64,000 nt of DNA from Batkoa obscura (GCA_030770535.1 JASVEC010000007.1:868001-932000), one strand, 5' to 3'; shown: positions 34,503 through 47,674, numbered from the stretch's first letter. Made by a program: numbers and translations. The notes: generated by a model not told the origin, from the sequence alone.

Positions 34503-37463
34503 ATGCTCACTTATCATATGTTTAATAAAGTAGAAGAAACTTGTGGTACTGTATTTGATTGGAATACTACTTGTGAGATAGTGAAAGCATGTTCTAATAC
34601 TAATAGTATTATCAATTATAATTATTTATTTCATTGCTCATTAAACAGCAGTCTCCCTTCCATTGTGATAATCTGTTTGATACTATTATTTCTATTTTTT
34701 TATTCCTTATATTACAGTAGCGAATATTTTTTAGCTACTCCCTTACAAAGGTTAGTAGTATATTTCAATATTGATGGACCAATAGCAGGAGTTACATTAT
34801 TATCATTTGCTAATGGAGCACCTGATTTTTTTACATCCATAGCAAGTGGTGATGGTGGAGATGGTGGTGATAATAATTCTGGATTGAATTTAGTAATTGG
34901 ATCTGTACTTGGGAGTGGTATGTTTACTACTTGTTTAGTATTTGCTGTTGGATTATTGGCGGCTCGACCCAAAACCCGAAGTGAAGGGGAGTTATCAGAG
35001 TTAGTGATTATTAATCAAGCAGAAAATGAAAGTAATAAGAAAATTTATTCATGGATTCATGCACCAAGGGGGTTTTTAGTGAACTTATTTATTTATTGTT
35101 TTGGCGTTAGTTTGGTATTAGCTATGTGTATTTCTAGAAGTGTATTTGTTTTTTATGGCTTGGCATTGATTTGTATTTATCTCCTTTATTTAACGTTTGT
35201 GATATTTCCCAAAGTTAAAGGGTTTCTTAAACCATTTCACAGAAATTTTTATAAAAGTCAAACGTATCCACCACAAAACATTCCTCAAATTGTTATTCAG
35301 GGTTCAAAAGAAAATATTGTAGTTCCATCGAATAATGAAGATGTTGTGGCTTCACCTAGCAATTGTGTAGAATGTCAACAGCAACCAAATTCATTAGGTA
35401 TTGAAGGTAATTTCGGATTTATTTTACAAAATATAAATAGTTTTTTAATTTTTATTTAAAGATACAACAAAGAATGGGTTATCAGATGAGTTTATTGATA
35501 GTTTTAAAACTAAATCTAATAAGAGTAATATTCAAAGTGGTATTCAAAACAAGGATAATCAAAGTAACTCAAATAGTAATTATTTATTACCATTAAATTC
35601 AATATCAAATAACAACAATGGAATGGAAGAAGATTATTTCAGTTTTAAAAATCAACCAAAGTTAAGTTTAGCAATTCCATCAATTAATATATCAAACAAT
35701 AACACAACAGAAAATTTATATCAAAATAATAATAATTTATTAGTACCCCAACCTCAGTTATCACCTTCACCAATTCATACTGCATTTGATGAAAAATTCA
35801 ATGAAGATAAAATACATCAACAAAAGGAAGGAAAAGATATAAATAAAATAAAAGAAAATAAAGATGATGATGATGATGATGATATAATTTCCAAACTATT
35901 ATATAAATATGGAATACAAATACAAAAAAAGAAAAAATTAAATGTTATGGATTTTTAAAATTGTTTTACTATAATCAATCAATTAGTTTAATTTATAATA
36001 AAAAAAAGTTTATATTAAAAAGAATATCAAACATAGTTAAAATACCAGTAATAATCTTATTGAGGATTACTACATTACCTAGTTTTACAGATTGGGTATT
36101 AATTCAAAATGAAGAAGAAGAATTAAATTATCGAGAAATATTTAATGAATTTAAAGCTGTTAAACAATTAACTAAAAATAATAATGAACAACAAGGACCT
36201 TTATTTACTTCACCTAATGTTACTATTCAAGTATCTAAAAATGATGATAATAACAAGATTCATACTATTTCTTCTAATTTTTTAAGATATATTCATCGAT
36301 TATTATCATCTACACCAAGAGATATTCATAATTATAGAATTGCATTATCTTTATTTTCTCCCTTTACAACTATAGCTGTATTTTTTAATACCAGTTTAAT
36401 GAAGTCCAATAATATAATTGAACCCTTACCAAATTTAGCATTAGCTGCTATCCTTGGTTTAATCTTAGCCAGTTTATTGTATTTAGTTACATTACCCTTA
36501 TCAACAATTGCTAATGTTTATCGAATGGAAATTTATAATTATTTATTAAAAAAATATCCAGAAAAATCCACATTTGAAAAAAACTCAAGTTTAAAAAAAA
36601 GTAAACAATTATCTCCATCCCCAAGGACTTCTTTATCTCCTTCACCAGTCTTATTAGAAGATATTATTGTTTATCCATATGATGATATAATAGAATTAGG
36701 TCCAATTGAAGATTCAAATCAAAATTCAAGCATTAATTTAAACAATCAACCTGAACTTGAAAGACAACGATCCTGGGTATCCACCTTTAATGCGTTGTCC
36801 AATAAATCGATTAAAACTTCAATTTATTATCCCAAATACAAAGCCGGGTTTCGCCATTTATTAAATTTTTTAAGTGAACAAAGAGAAGTACCAATGCAAC
36901 ATTGGATTTATTATTCTATGATATTAGAATGGACATTAACTTTAATAGGCATGGCTACATCAATTATTTGGATTAATAATTTATCGAATATGTTAGTTGA
37001 AGTGATTATGTTTTTATCGCATTTATTTAATGTAAAAGAAAGTTTTTTGGGGATGACTTTACTGGCTTGGGGTAATTCTGTCTCTGATCTCGTAGTTGGT
37101 GCTTCTATGGCAAAAGCTGGTCTTCCTCAAATTCTACTCACATCAGCTATAGCAGGACCAATATTTAATATGTTAATTACACTTGGAGTAACATTGATTG
37201 AAGTAACAGTTAAAAGTCAAAGTTTATTAATACCATTAACATTGGATAGTATAAGTTTTACTAATATGGCTGCTTTTTGTTTTTTATTTTGTAATTTGAT
37301 TTCAATTGTTGTATTTACTACCCTATTGCCTTCCTTTCACACCCTCTTATTTAATAGAAATGTTAAATTTGAAACGGTGTTTCCAAAGTTTTTACCCTAT
37401 TATCAGATTATTCTATATGTTTTGTTTCTTATTACTATTACCTTGGTTGAGTTTTTGGCATAA
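34503..37463 (+). CDS. cation/Ca2+ exchanger (CaCA superfamily, CCX/NCLX-like), with one apparent frameshift
   Basis: Membrane antiporter exchanging Ca2+ for Na+, K+ or H+. Exon 1 is 34503-35406, intron 35407-35461, exon 2 35462-37463. The two internal alpha-repeats are unmistakable: alpha-1 GPIAGVTLLSFANGAPDFFT with NLVIGSVLGSGMFTT, and alpha-2 ESFLGMTLLAWGNSVSDLVV with QILLTSAIAGPIFNMLITLG. These match the CCX/NCLX branch (NG(A/S)PD and GNSxxD). A long hydrophilic loop rich in Asn, Ser and Asp separates the halves (about residues 270-540). In that loop the frame runs into TAA at 35956-35958 after NVMDF. The rest continues in the -1 frame as LKLFYYNQSISLIYNKK..., through T5A4 (35951-35959). 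One missing T, a sequencing slip or -1 ribosomal slippage would explain it. The second half is otherwise intact to 37463. Confidence 0.88.
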
Positions 37464-39736
37464 GAGAGAGAGGATTGAGAAAATAAACAGTTGTATTGAT
37501 GTTAATTTGGATAAAGTTATTTTATTATATATTTTGATATGATACTCAATTATTTGTTATTATTATTATTTATTATTACTTAATATTGAATAGACTAAAA
37601 AGATTTAATACGATTATTTTATTGATGATGTATATTTTAAAAAAATATAAACAATAAGTTTTAAAATCATTATTAAAAGTTAAGCAAGTTATTATATATT
37701 GTTATAAGTTCACTTGCTAGTTTTTTAATAGTTGAAATATTAAAGTTATCAAAATAATAATTTAAAATATATAAATGTAATATATTGGTCCATAAATTAT
37801 TATATTAAGTTGGTCTATAAATGATTGTGTTAGATCAATATATAAAAAGATGCTTCAAAGAAAATACAAGTTACTGGTTACAAGAGTAAAGTTTATTTGC
37901 ACTAAAAGTTTTACTATTCCACTCGTATACTCCTACTGTTTTTTTCAAAAAAATTGAAAAATTATAGACTGACATAACATAGTAATACAAAATTCTAAAG
38001 ATTTTGATAACACTGGCACAGAAACTAAAAATAAAAAATTGAACATTAATTTTAAAATTACAAACTTAGCATCTTTGCAACTTTAGCGGAGTATACCTCT
38101 TTAAAAGGATTGAATTGCGAATGAGAATTCAAGGGGCTAAAGAATAAATGCCTTGATATTACTAGAATTAGAACTTAACTAACTTAATAAAGAAATTAAG
38201 AGCTTTAGATTAGGTTAAGCTATTACTTTTTTTATAAGCGAAATATTTATTATTGACTAGTTAATATTTCTAATTTAAGGTAGATACATCAACAACAATC
38301 AAATATTAAACACTCGACCTATGTAAGATGAAATATGCCATTAAATAACAATATATTTAATATTGATATAAAAGTCTTAAATTTGCGCGATGATGTGTTG
38401 AGATCATATTACAGTATACTGAAATTGATATTTTTATTCAAGTTCTTATGAGTTAATAATTGAATTATGGTTGAAGTTTATAAACCTCAAACTTGGATCA
38501 TTGATTTTTCATTCCAAAGTTAGAAATCGTAGCACATTAATGAACAAAGTAAAGTAGATTATGGTTTATCCATTATCTTTATAAATAAATCACAAAAAGA
38601 TAGTATTCTAATAAACCCAAATGTTTGTTCAAAAACTTAGAATCGGAAATATTAATGGATCATTTTATTCATGAAATCATCAGAAATTAAAGAATAGAGT
38701 TACCATATTGTAGAAGCAGTCTAGAATCGGATTCTATAAATTGTCATTATTCAACCTCTCGCTTTTATCGTCTACTTGAGGTGAAATTATATAACAAATG
38801 ATAGCTTATGTGTGTTTATTTTCAATTTCATATAAATAAAAACTATGATAATTAAATTTGGTTAGATCAAGTGGTCTAATTATTTTTCTAAATTTATATC
38901 AATCGGATTGAAATTAATATTTGTGTTACAAAAATTATTCTAAAGCATCTTATTTTTCAACTCTCGGTTTTTTTTTAAATATGTAATTTATTTTCATTTC
39001 TATTTTTAATATTTTTAAAAGTTATATAATATATTAATGTTATTTTATTCTGACATAATTTAAAGTTAGCTTTTCTTAAAAATAAGCCACCTTTTAAAAA
39101 AGCAGTTGGGTTATTAAAATTTGATTATTACAGCATAAATCACATAGTTTAGAATATTAAAGACTAAAATTGGCTTCGATTTAATTTGAAAGTGCACATA
39201 GTTAAGGGTAAACACTTCAAGAATTAATGAGGTTAGTCCATATCAACATACATTAAAAAATAGAAAAGTTTGGTATTTGTGATTAATATAATTAAGGTAT
39301 GAAGAAATCATCTTCGCTTTAAAAGTGTGGCAAATTGCCTTTAAAAGATAAGTATAAAAAATTAGTAACGATCATACAGGTATAATATAATAACCTTGAA
39401 ATATTATTTTTATAAAAAGAAAGTAATAATTTAACTTAATTTAATAAAGTCCGAATTTTGCTCTATTTAGATACTTATTTCATCTACGGTCATTACATAA
39501 AATGGACTTATTGCTTTATAAATCAATGCTTTATAGGAAGAGGATTAACATAAGATGAAATCGATTTGATTTATATATAAATTATTTATTTTCAAAGTTA
39601 TTAGTTAGTTGACAGGTGAGAAAGTATATTGAAATAAAAATTAGTCTCTATCCCTTTATAAAATAGTTGATCTAGATGCTATTTTTAACCCTAGTATACT
39701 ATTGCTATATTTTACTTTATTTGCTATTAATCTTAT
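37464..39736. other. AT-rich intergenic region
   Basis: Nothing recognised in 2.3 kb: no ORF with coding character, no MITE copy, no RNA gene. Confidence 0.6.
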
Positions 39737-40027
39737 TTACTTTGACATCCCTTTTTTCGAATTCAATAAATATAGATAAAATAGTATCCGAGGAACTGTA
39801 AGTAACTTTACTCCATAATTATTAATTCTACAATCTACCCCTAATAAGAATATGGAATCATCCTTACTTTCTATTATCTCCCTTAAAAAGGAACCATACA
39901 TAAAAATTGAATTAGTAATCCATTTTGAAAAGTAGGGAACATTTTTGTAAAAATAAACCGGAATATGATAAGGGGTAAACATAGAAAGAGCGCCATTGCT
40001 ATAAAGAAATAAAATATTTAACAGCAA
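39737..40027 (-). CDS. hypothetical 96-residue ORF
   Basis: Unrecognised. The predicted protein starts MLLNILFLYSNGALSMFTP and has mixed composition (IIESKDDSIFLLGVDCRINN, LLTVPRILFYLYLL) rather than the Lys/Asn/Ile/Phe noise of chance ORFs here. It is the only such ORF in the 37.5-40.2 kb gap and lies 233 bp downstream of the homeodomain gene on the same strand. It could be a small gene, one exon of a larger one or a relic. Confidence 0.3.
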   Translation of the reverse strand: MLLNILFLYSNGALSMFTPYHIPVYFYKNVPYFSKWITNSIFMYGSFLREIIESKDDSIFLLGVDCRINNYGVKLLTVPRILFYLYLLNSKKGMSK

Positions 40028-40259
40028 ACTACTATAGTAAGTAAGTCATTTTTATTGATAATTTTTTAAATTAATACTTATTACCTTTGAATTAATTATT
40101 TATTACTAAACTTATAAACAAAGTAAATCTAGGTTTAAAGATACAAATATTTATTAAAAATAATTTATTTCAACAACAAGGCAAGATAAAAAAATAAGAA
40201 TAGTAGGGTCATTACACTTTTAAAACGCAGTAGAAGTTATCATAAAATTACAACATTCG

Positions 40260-40682
40260 TTATAATGATAGCTTATAAAGGTAAGGGTCTGTACGAAGAT
40301 AATTAGGTGTACGTTTTATACTAGAAAGTTCGGGTAGCAATGGCTTGAACATAACCGATCTTGTTTCGTAATGTAATTGAGAATCACTGTTTTCACTGAG
40401 TTCATCCTTTGGTTTGACAGAGGATTCTGACTTATCCGATTTAGGGGTACTAGATTCTTTATTAGAGCGAACTCGACGATTTTGGAACCAGATCTGTATA
40501 TTAGCTTCGGGTATTTTCAATAGCTCACTTAATTCATCTTTCTGTTGTTTGGTAGGGAAAGGATTAGATGCGAACACCTTTTCTAATACCTTTCTTTGGC
40601 TTTCATTGGGTTTTATCCTTCTTCTTATCTCAAAGTCATGATGGATAAATTTACTATGATTTTTTGTCATTCTGAAATACAT
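40260..40682 (-). CDS. homeodomain transcription factor
   Basis: DNA-binding nuclear protein of 140 residues in one exon. The homeodomain spans about residues 20-78: RRRIKPNESQRKVLEKVF (helix 1), PTKQQKDELSELLKI (helix 2) and EANIQIWFQNRRVRSN (recognition helix with the invariant WFQNRR). The spacing fits a typical 60-residue homeodomain with no TALE insertion. The C-terminal part is Ser/Lys/Glu-rich without a recognised domain. Fungal homeobox genes include developmental and mating-type regulators; nothing nearby marks this as a mating-type locus. A second in-frame ATG at residue 5 is an alternative start. It is short, and upstream exons cannot be excluded. Confidence 0.9.
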   Translation of the reverse strand: MYFRMTKNHSKFIHHDFEIRRRIKPNESQRKVLEKVFASNPFPTKQQKDELSELLKIPEANIQIWFQNRRVRSNKESSTPKSDKSESSVKPKDELSENSDSQLHYETRSVMFKPLLPELSSIKRTPNYLRTDPYLYKLSL

Positions 40683-43568
40683 TAAACTTTTTTTTTAAAG
40701 AGATTGGAACTTTGCTTGATTTATATACCCTTCTATCGGACATTCATCACTTTAGCTATTTTGATAATGCAGAACCAGTAATTTTGATATGTCTATTCAT
40801 GGAAATATTGGTTGAAATGTTTTCATCTAGAGTCCGGAACTCCTTTTAACGAATTTCCTAAATTAGAAGGCAACTTCCTTATTTAGATAAACCCGCAAAG
40901 TAGTCCCATTTTTTATCAAATTGAATGGAGTGATGCTAAAGTTATTTTTTTAATAGCTTTATATCTAGTTGCTAATTAGCGAGCTTATTTCTTTTAATAG
41001 TAACTATTTTCTATTTTTACTATTTAATGAGGCACAAAGTTTTAAATCACTAAACAACTGTCAATTAGTTGTACAGCACTTTGTATACTAATAAGTTTAA
41101 CTTTGGTTACAAGTATACCATAAAGATTAAATAAAACTATAAAACCATAAATTATACATTAAAACGAATGAAGGAGTCATTAATGTTATATAAAAACTCG
41201 TGTTTGAATAAAGTTATAGTATCATTTTGGAAACTTTACTAAATAAAGCAGGAGTGATCCCAAATTTAATTAATTCCATTGATTTTGGGTTTATTTATAA
41301 TAAAGATAAAGGTTTTATAGTAAAAAGAAAGTATAAGTGAGAATTGTTTCAAAACCATAATGTATTTAAAATCATTTACCATATTATATGATTTATAAAT
41401 AATGTAATTTCTTTAAAAATAGTTAAAATAGAATATTAGCTTAAATATATAGGACAAAAATAAATTCAACCTTAGAATGTTCTTTAAATAAGGTGAGTCA
41501 CCTAATCTGATTTTATTTGGTTAAACGCATTCTATAAAATTTGAAAAAGCAGCTTTTACATGTTATAAGAACAAAATCAAATCATTTAAGGAAACACATT
41601 CTTAACTTAATGTTGTAATAATTAAGGTAATTTGTATTGAATAATGATTTTACTTCATAATTCTTTAATCTAAAAATTATTCTACCTTGTACTCTATTGA
41701 AATTGAATAAATGTTATTAAGTCTTTTGTACTAAATCATAAAAAAGCTCAACTACAAATCGTAAGGACTGAAATTAAGAAATTTATAATTTTGATAATCT
41801 ATTGTAAATAAATTTAAAAAGCAATATTTAAAATAATTAGAAATTAATAAAGCAAATTTAATTACATATCATTTAATTGAAAGTCTAGATTCCTTGGTCT
41901 AACAAAAGATTTCCAAAATTTAAGTTTAACGTTTCAAAAAACTCAATCAAGTATCCGAAACCCTGCATTTAAACAAAATTAAAAATAAAAATTAACGCCT
42001 CTTTTCTTATTTATCCATTTTTTGATTATGAAGTTTTTTTAAAAATAGAAATTTATCCTGAAATTAAATAGATTATAAAATTTGATAATAAAAAAGGAAA
42101 TAAATTAGTTTAGGTTGACCATGCTTCATTAAATATGTGATGTCATTCGCAAATTTTAATCTATCCTTTATTTATTATTAAAGTTAAATCTTTATTATGG
42201 TATTATCTTCTTAAAAATCAATATAACAGTTAATCATATTTACAAAATGCGACTCCATCATTTTATTATAGCTTATATAATTTAGATAAAACTATTTATT
42301 TATTTTGTATAGTTTATAGTTTACCTTAGTTATTTTATAATTAAAGAATAAACTTTGTAATATTTTATTATTTCCATACAAAAAATAGTTAATAATTAAT
42401 TTAGAAACAAATGTAAAAGATTTATCGAGTAACTTCAATACCAAAGGAGGAATGATATAAAGCACAAATCATTGTGTTTAGATATATCTGTTATTATTAA
42501 AATTTATTTGTTCCCACCCTTTTTACTTTATTGAATTAAACTTTACTTATCTTTATTATTTTCTATTTTATTATTAAAACTATTTTTATAATCCAATTAT
42601 AAGCCATATATTATACTTTTGTTTATTTTTAGTCGTAAATATATAATAATAGAATTAAAATTAAAATTTAATATAGCCTATTTTGAATGTATAAATAAAT
42701 TATTATGCTAATAAACTTTCAATAAAGACAAATGTATCCCTTAATTGGATATTAACTCATTTTTGAAATCTTAATAAAATAACATAAAATAAAATATAAA
42801 TAAATAAAATGTTTGAAAAATCGAGCCTTTAAGTTTAATAGTTGACTAAGGTTCTACCCAACAATTAATAAATTAAAAATTCTTTAATAAAATAGTGTTC
42901 AAAGTATTTTCTAAATTTGTAATTATGCTTTATTATGACATTCTATTATTTTATTTGAAAATAGAAATAGATACTGTTTTTTAGAAAGTCAATAATTAGT
43001 TCATTCAATTCAATTATATAACCATAATATTGTTATTTAATTCCATTTCGTTATTTTTTTATAACGCGATTTCAATCATTTTTTATACACTGTTTATTCC
43101 CTGTTTTTATAAATTGAGTCAAACATTATTGACTTAAACTGTAATATTTGTTACATAAATGGTTCATTTTATTATATACAATCTATTGCTTTTTTCAATT
43201 AAAGTTTCTATTACTTTACATATAATTTACTGCTTATTCAACCATACTACACTTTTTTTGATATCTTCTTATCAAAGTATAGTAGTAGAGTTTATCAAAG
43301 ATAATAAATTAATACAAAGTAATTGTTTAAAACGTTAAGTATTTCCCGCTTTTATTATTATCAACGAATTAATAGAAAATGTTTTGGTTTAGTTTATTAT
43401 TTTATCTTTGATAAGCACTTTTAACACATTTTCTTTTTAAATGTACCGCTGTTATTTTTTAATGAATACTTTCTATTTTTTGACATAAAGATAGCGGAAG
43501 ATGATGTAGTTTATACTTCCAATCTGGACAAAATTTCCACATCTTAAAAGGTGGCGCTTTTAATGCGC

Positions 43569-43671
43569 ATTTGTCGTGTTTTTTTTGGTTTTATCACTTT
43601 TTTCATTTTTTTAAGCGTTATTTGAGTGGAAAAATTGTTAGTAAAATTCTTAAGAAAATAGAACCCCCATT
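43569..43671 (-). mobile_element. MITE family A, copy 10
   Basis: The core TTAAGCGTTATTTGAGTGGA and AATTGTTAGTAAAATTCTTA are clear. The left tip is decayed (TTTGTCGTG); the right tip reads ACCCCCATTTA. Confidence 0.8.
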
Positions 43672-43883
43672 TATTGTATGTTTGGATGGCTAATAGTTTT
43701 ACATTTTTTATAATAGTGGTATTTTTTAAAATTAAATGGTTGAAGTATGCAATCACAACAGTAAATAATTTTTACAGCAATTTTCTTTTCCTTCTTTAAT
43801 CAAAATAAATATCAATATAAAAAGGATACTTTCAGATTAAAGAGCGCTGTTGTAACCAATAAGTAACCTTTTTCATAAAGAAA

Positions 43884-43991
43884 TATGGGGATGTCTTCAT
43901 TCAATTTATTTATTTATTTGTCTGTTTTTTAATAACTATTAAGTAAGAAATTGCTAGTAAAATTATTAAATAAAAAAGATGTGTTTGTATA
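43884..43991 (-). mobile_element. MITE family A, copy 11 (highly diverged)
   Basis: The left tip TATGGGGATG is intact, but the core has drifted: AAGTAAGAAATTGCTAGTAAAATTATTAAATAAAAAA still aligns, in pieces, to the family right half (read as AGAAATTGCTAGTAAAATTA). The right tip is GATGTGTTTGTA. An old copy. Confidence 0.6.
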
Positions 43992-44182
43992 GAAACTGAA
44001 GCATATTAATAAAATAATTACACTTTTTTAGAAAGTAAGTTAATATTTATTAAAAAGTACATATTGAAACCTTTGGAAAGATAAACTTCAAATAAGTTAT
44101 CAACTCAAAGTAAAAATGGATATAAGTTCTAATAGGAATGAGAAAGAAAATTAAAGTGATACTGGAAGAGCGATTAAGTAAC

Positions 44183-44289
44183 AAATGAGGATGTTTTTTT
44201 TTGGTTTCTCACTTTTTTCCATTTTTCAAGCACTATTTAAGCGGAAAGATTGTTAGTAAAATTCTTAGATAAAAAAATACATCCCAAAT
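44183..44289 (-). mobile_element. MITE family A, copy 12
   Basis: AAATGAGGATGTTTTTTTTT at the left, core AAGCACTATTTAAGCGGAAA, GATTGTTAGTAAAATTCTTA, ending ATACATCCCAAATA. Confidence 0.82.
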
Positions 44290-44516
44290 AATTGTTGAAA
44301 TTAATCTGTATTAGTTTTTTGATAAAGTTAAATAAAATTATACTAAAGTTAAAAATAGTTTGTTGTAAAACATGCAAAGTATATAAACTAATATTTATAA
44401 ATTATTTTATTAATATAAATAAAATATTAAAAAGAAAATAAAAAAACGTTTTTATTTTTTGAATCTTCTATATCAGGGCCACTAATCAAATCACTTACTT
44501 CGAAATTGGATTCTAT

Positions 44517-44938
44517 AATTGAATAAGATTCAATAGAAGCTTAACGGACTTCGGAAAGCCATACAGAGAAGACCAATATCAAAGTTATTGCTAATATTTA
44601 ATGACATATATATTAAGTATGAATACAAAATGTAGTAAATTGATGCATTTTATATTTATAGAAAGTATATAAGCGATCTCTTCCTCTAGAGTTTTTTTAT
44701 TAAGAGTTTTTTTCATTTCATTTCTATAATAAGCTATACTTTTTAGTCTTATTAGCTACGTTAGTTTATTTAATTTAGTCCAAAGTATACTATTTACCTT
44801 ACACTTATTTAAGAAGACTTTAAAACTTCACACTATTGCTATCTAAGCACTGGACCTACCTTGCCTTGCTTTATGTCGATTTATAAGTTAATTCGTCATT
44901 GGGGTTAAGAACTTCAAAGTCCTTGCGACTTGAATATA
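44517..44938 (+). repeat. dispersed repeat C, copy 1 (about 0.42 kb)
   Basis: Aligns along its length with 50019-50448. Shared landmarks in order: ATTGAATAAGATT, AAGACCA, AATATGAATA-type block, CATTTTATA, TCTAAAGTATACT-like CCAAAGTATACT, GAAGACTTTAAAACTT, ACCTTG, TTTATGTC, ACTTCAAAGT. No coding capacity. An internal TATATAAG followed by a CTCTTCCTCT tract could be a promoter, so a long-terminal-repeat-type fossil is possible, but no terminal TG/CA or target duplication was established. Clearly old, with many differences. Confidence 0.55.
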
Positions 44939-45228
44939 CTGTAGTGTTGATTCACTTTCTAAGCTGATTAAAAATTAAAAAATAAATTAGTCCAAATTTT
45001 AGCCAAAACATCATCAATGGTTTGTATAAAATGGGCAAGAATTTTAAACTATAACCTTGCCCAAAATTACCATCAATGCAACTACCTAATTTAGCTTTGA
45101 ATTTGAGGGGTTAGCCAATAACTAGCGTCTACCTCATCATAGTTTGAAAAATGATGTTTTAATCAATTTTTTTATTTTCACTAACTTTTTTTCTAAATAC
45201 CAAATATCAATTTTAAAAAGAGAGAAAG

Positions 45229-47369
45229 ATGAAAGCCATTTTATTAAGCTTGCTATTATCAGTAATTTTACCAGTGAATATCTATGGATTTGAACAAGTG
45301 ATAGCGGATAATATTGATCATTTAAAACTAAAATATGATTATAAAAATAGTTTTAAAAAACCATATTTATTACATAACGAAGTCCCAGGGTTTGAAAAAG
45401 CAGAAGGTAGATTTTTATATTTTCTATGTTCATTTGTTATTTTTCATTTTTTATTTCTTAACCAAAACTTTTACATTACAAATACTAACTTTCTCTTTTT
45501 TAATAGGTACTATTCTCACTGATAATTTCCTTCGTTTGAGTTCTTCTGTTTCTGGTTCCCGTGGTTCTCTTTGGAGTACTGAACCTAATCAATATAAAGA
45601 TTGGTTAGTTCAATATTCTTTTCAAATTACTGGAAGAAATCCACATGGTAAAGATGGGATTGCTTTTTGGTATACTAAAGATAGATTACAAAGTGGAGGG
45701 ATATTAGGAAACAAAGATGAATGGGAAGGATTAGGGATCTTAGCGGATACTTATGATAAAGTGAAGAATGTAAGTTGTAATTGATTTTTATCATTATTAG
45801 TTATTTTTTTTAGTTTTTAATTTTTAATTTTTTTTAATTTAGGCCGTTTCCCCTTATTTTTTGGGTATTTTAAATGATGGTACTAAAAAAATTGGAGATA
45901 CCAAAAACATAATGACACAAATGTTTGGTGGATGTTATAGAGATTTTAGAAATACATTACATCCAGTTTATGTAAGAGTTAGTTATGTCGATAGAGTATT
46001 GAAGGTAAGTAATAATAGAAAGAAAACACATTATTATTATACTATAATTTTGTTTTATTGCTTTATTTTATTTTATTATTTAAGTTGAATTGGATTTGTG
46101 GGTTGATTATTAATTATTTTTATTATTATTTTAGGTGGCTGTTGATTCAGTTCAAAAAGGCAAAAGTTTTACTAATTGTTTTGAAAAACACGATTTGGAT
46201 TTACCTACTGGTTATTATTTTGGTTTCTCAGCTTCTTCTGCTCATCCTGCTGGTAGGATTTATTATTATTATTATTATTGTTTAATTAATTAATGTTGAT
46301 GTTTAATATTTTAATTAATTAATTATTTTATTATTAGATGATCATGATTTATTTGAGTTTTCTGTTTATGAAGTGAATCCTGAAGTACCTGAACATGTAA
46401 ATGAAATTATATCTTATAAATTAAATTATATTGTTATTAAATTAATAGGATATGAATCGACCATATGAACAACAAGTTATTGAAAAAGAGGGTAGATTTG
46501 GTATTAATAAGAAATTAAGAGAGGTAAATAGTAAATAATAAATAATATATTATAATAATATATTATAATAATAAATTAATATTTAATTTAAATTAGAAAA
46601 TGGCATTATTAAGAAAAAAGATCAAAGAAGCCAAGAATGATAATGATAATGAAAATGAAGATAATACTAATGAAGAAGAAGATGATGAGGTAAGAAATGG
46701 ATAATTTATAAATAAATAACTATTTAATATATTAATTTATTTTTAGACATTTATTAAAGAAACTAGTATTCAACAAACTCAATTTAATATCATTGAATCT
46801 TTAAATTCGTTACATAGTAAAATACAAGAATTGGATCAAAAAATAGTTAATAGTCCATCAAACTTCAATCGAAATAATAATAATAATAATAATAATCAAC
46901 AAAATAATCAACACTTAAATGATAAGTTAAATCATGAATTGAAATTAATTAAGTAAGTTTTAAATTAATTAATTAAATAAATAACTAATTAAATAATTAT
47001 TTCATTATTAGAACTAAATTAGAAGATTTAAGTCATTATCAAACTACTATACAAACAATTATGAATCAAATGGAACAAAAACAAAAAGATAGTTCTATTC
47101 AACTTAATAATTTAATTATTAATTTAGATGCTAAATTAGAACGTATATCGGTAATTACATTATTTAATTAATAATATAATAATAAAGTTAATCTAATTTC
47201 AATTTAGCATTCTTCCAATAATAATCATTTTTCGGTAGCCAGTAAATTAGAAGATTTATATTCTTTCTTATCTTATGGATTTTACTTATTGGCCATTGTT
47301 TTAATCGCTGTTTTTATTTTTAATTCTTTGAAAGATAAACTCTTTAAACAAGAAAAGAAATATCTTTAA
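45229..47369 (+). CDS. L-type lectin cargo receptor (ERGIC-53/EMP46/EMP47 family)
   Basis: Type I membrane lectin cycling between ER and Golgi to export glycoproteins. Ten exons: 45229-45406, 45507-45769, 45843-46004, 46135-46252, 46338-46396, 46449-46523, 46597-46689, 46747-46952, 47012-47150, 47208-47369; phases close to 484 residues. Seen: signal peptide MKAILLSLLLSVILPVNIYG; lectin domain with GKDGIAFWYTKDR, GGILGNKDEWEGLGILADTY, FLGILNDGT and FGFSASSAHPADDHDLFEF; an acidic, Asn-rich stalk with coiled-coil character; one membrane helix FYLLAIVLIAVFIFN; a cytosolic tail ending KQEKKYL. The dilysine plus terminal Leu resembles the KKFF/KTKLL retrieval-export signals of ERGIC-53 and Emp47. 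Genes this intron-rich are missed by ORF scanning. It is convergent with MSD1, 123 bp between stops. Confidence 0.93.
46873..46893. repeat. AAT trinucleotide repeat in the lectin stalk
   Basis: Seven AAT units encode an Asn run inside exon 8. It lies in the non-globular stalk, so length changes are likely tolerated. Confidence 0.8.
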
Positions 47370-47377
47370 ATAAAAAA

Positions 47378-47426
47378 TAAAAACAAAAATAAAAATAAAA
47401 ATAAAAATAAAAATAAAAATAAAAAT
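47378..47426. repeat. AAAAAT microsatellite
   Basis: About seven tandem AAAAAT/AAAAAC-type units just after the lectin stop codon, in its 3' UTR. Confidence 0.85.
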
Positions 47427-47492
47427 ACAATCGAAGCAGTATAATTCAATCAATTTACTATTTATTAATGTTATTTTTATTATTTACTCTTT

Positions 47493-47641
47493 CTATTCTA
47501 TTTCATCTATTTTCGAAGGTGAATTAACAGTTAAATCCGACCCTAAATTTGTTTTTGGAAATGCTATCACAGATCTTAAATTGGAACTTTGAGTTAATAT
47601 TGTTAATAATCGATCAAATCCTAATATTAATAAAAGTATTA

Positions 47642-47674
<33 letters not shown>

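Larger units (their letters stand above)
40683..45228. other. 4.5-kb gene-poor region with a MITE cluster and a dispersed repeat
   Basis: No gene recognised. Bases 40683-43560 hold nothing I can identify. Three MITE-A copies follow within 720 bp (43569-44289), then the first copy of a 0.42-kb dispersed repeat (44517-44938), and a hairpin at about 45020-45085 with arms GGGCAAG / CTTGCCC. Confidence 0.6.

Noticed and set aside
47378-47426. CRISPR-like or satellite array.
   Set aside because: A simple hexanucleotide microsatellite without spacers; this is eukaryotic nuclear DNA and no repeat-spacer array occurs anywhere in the window.
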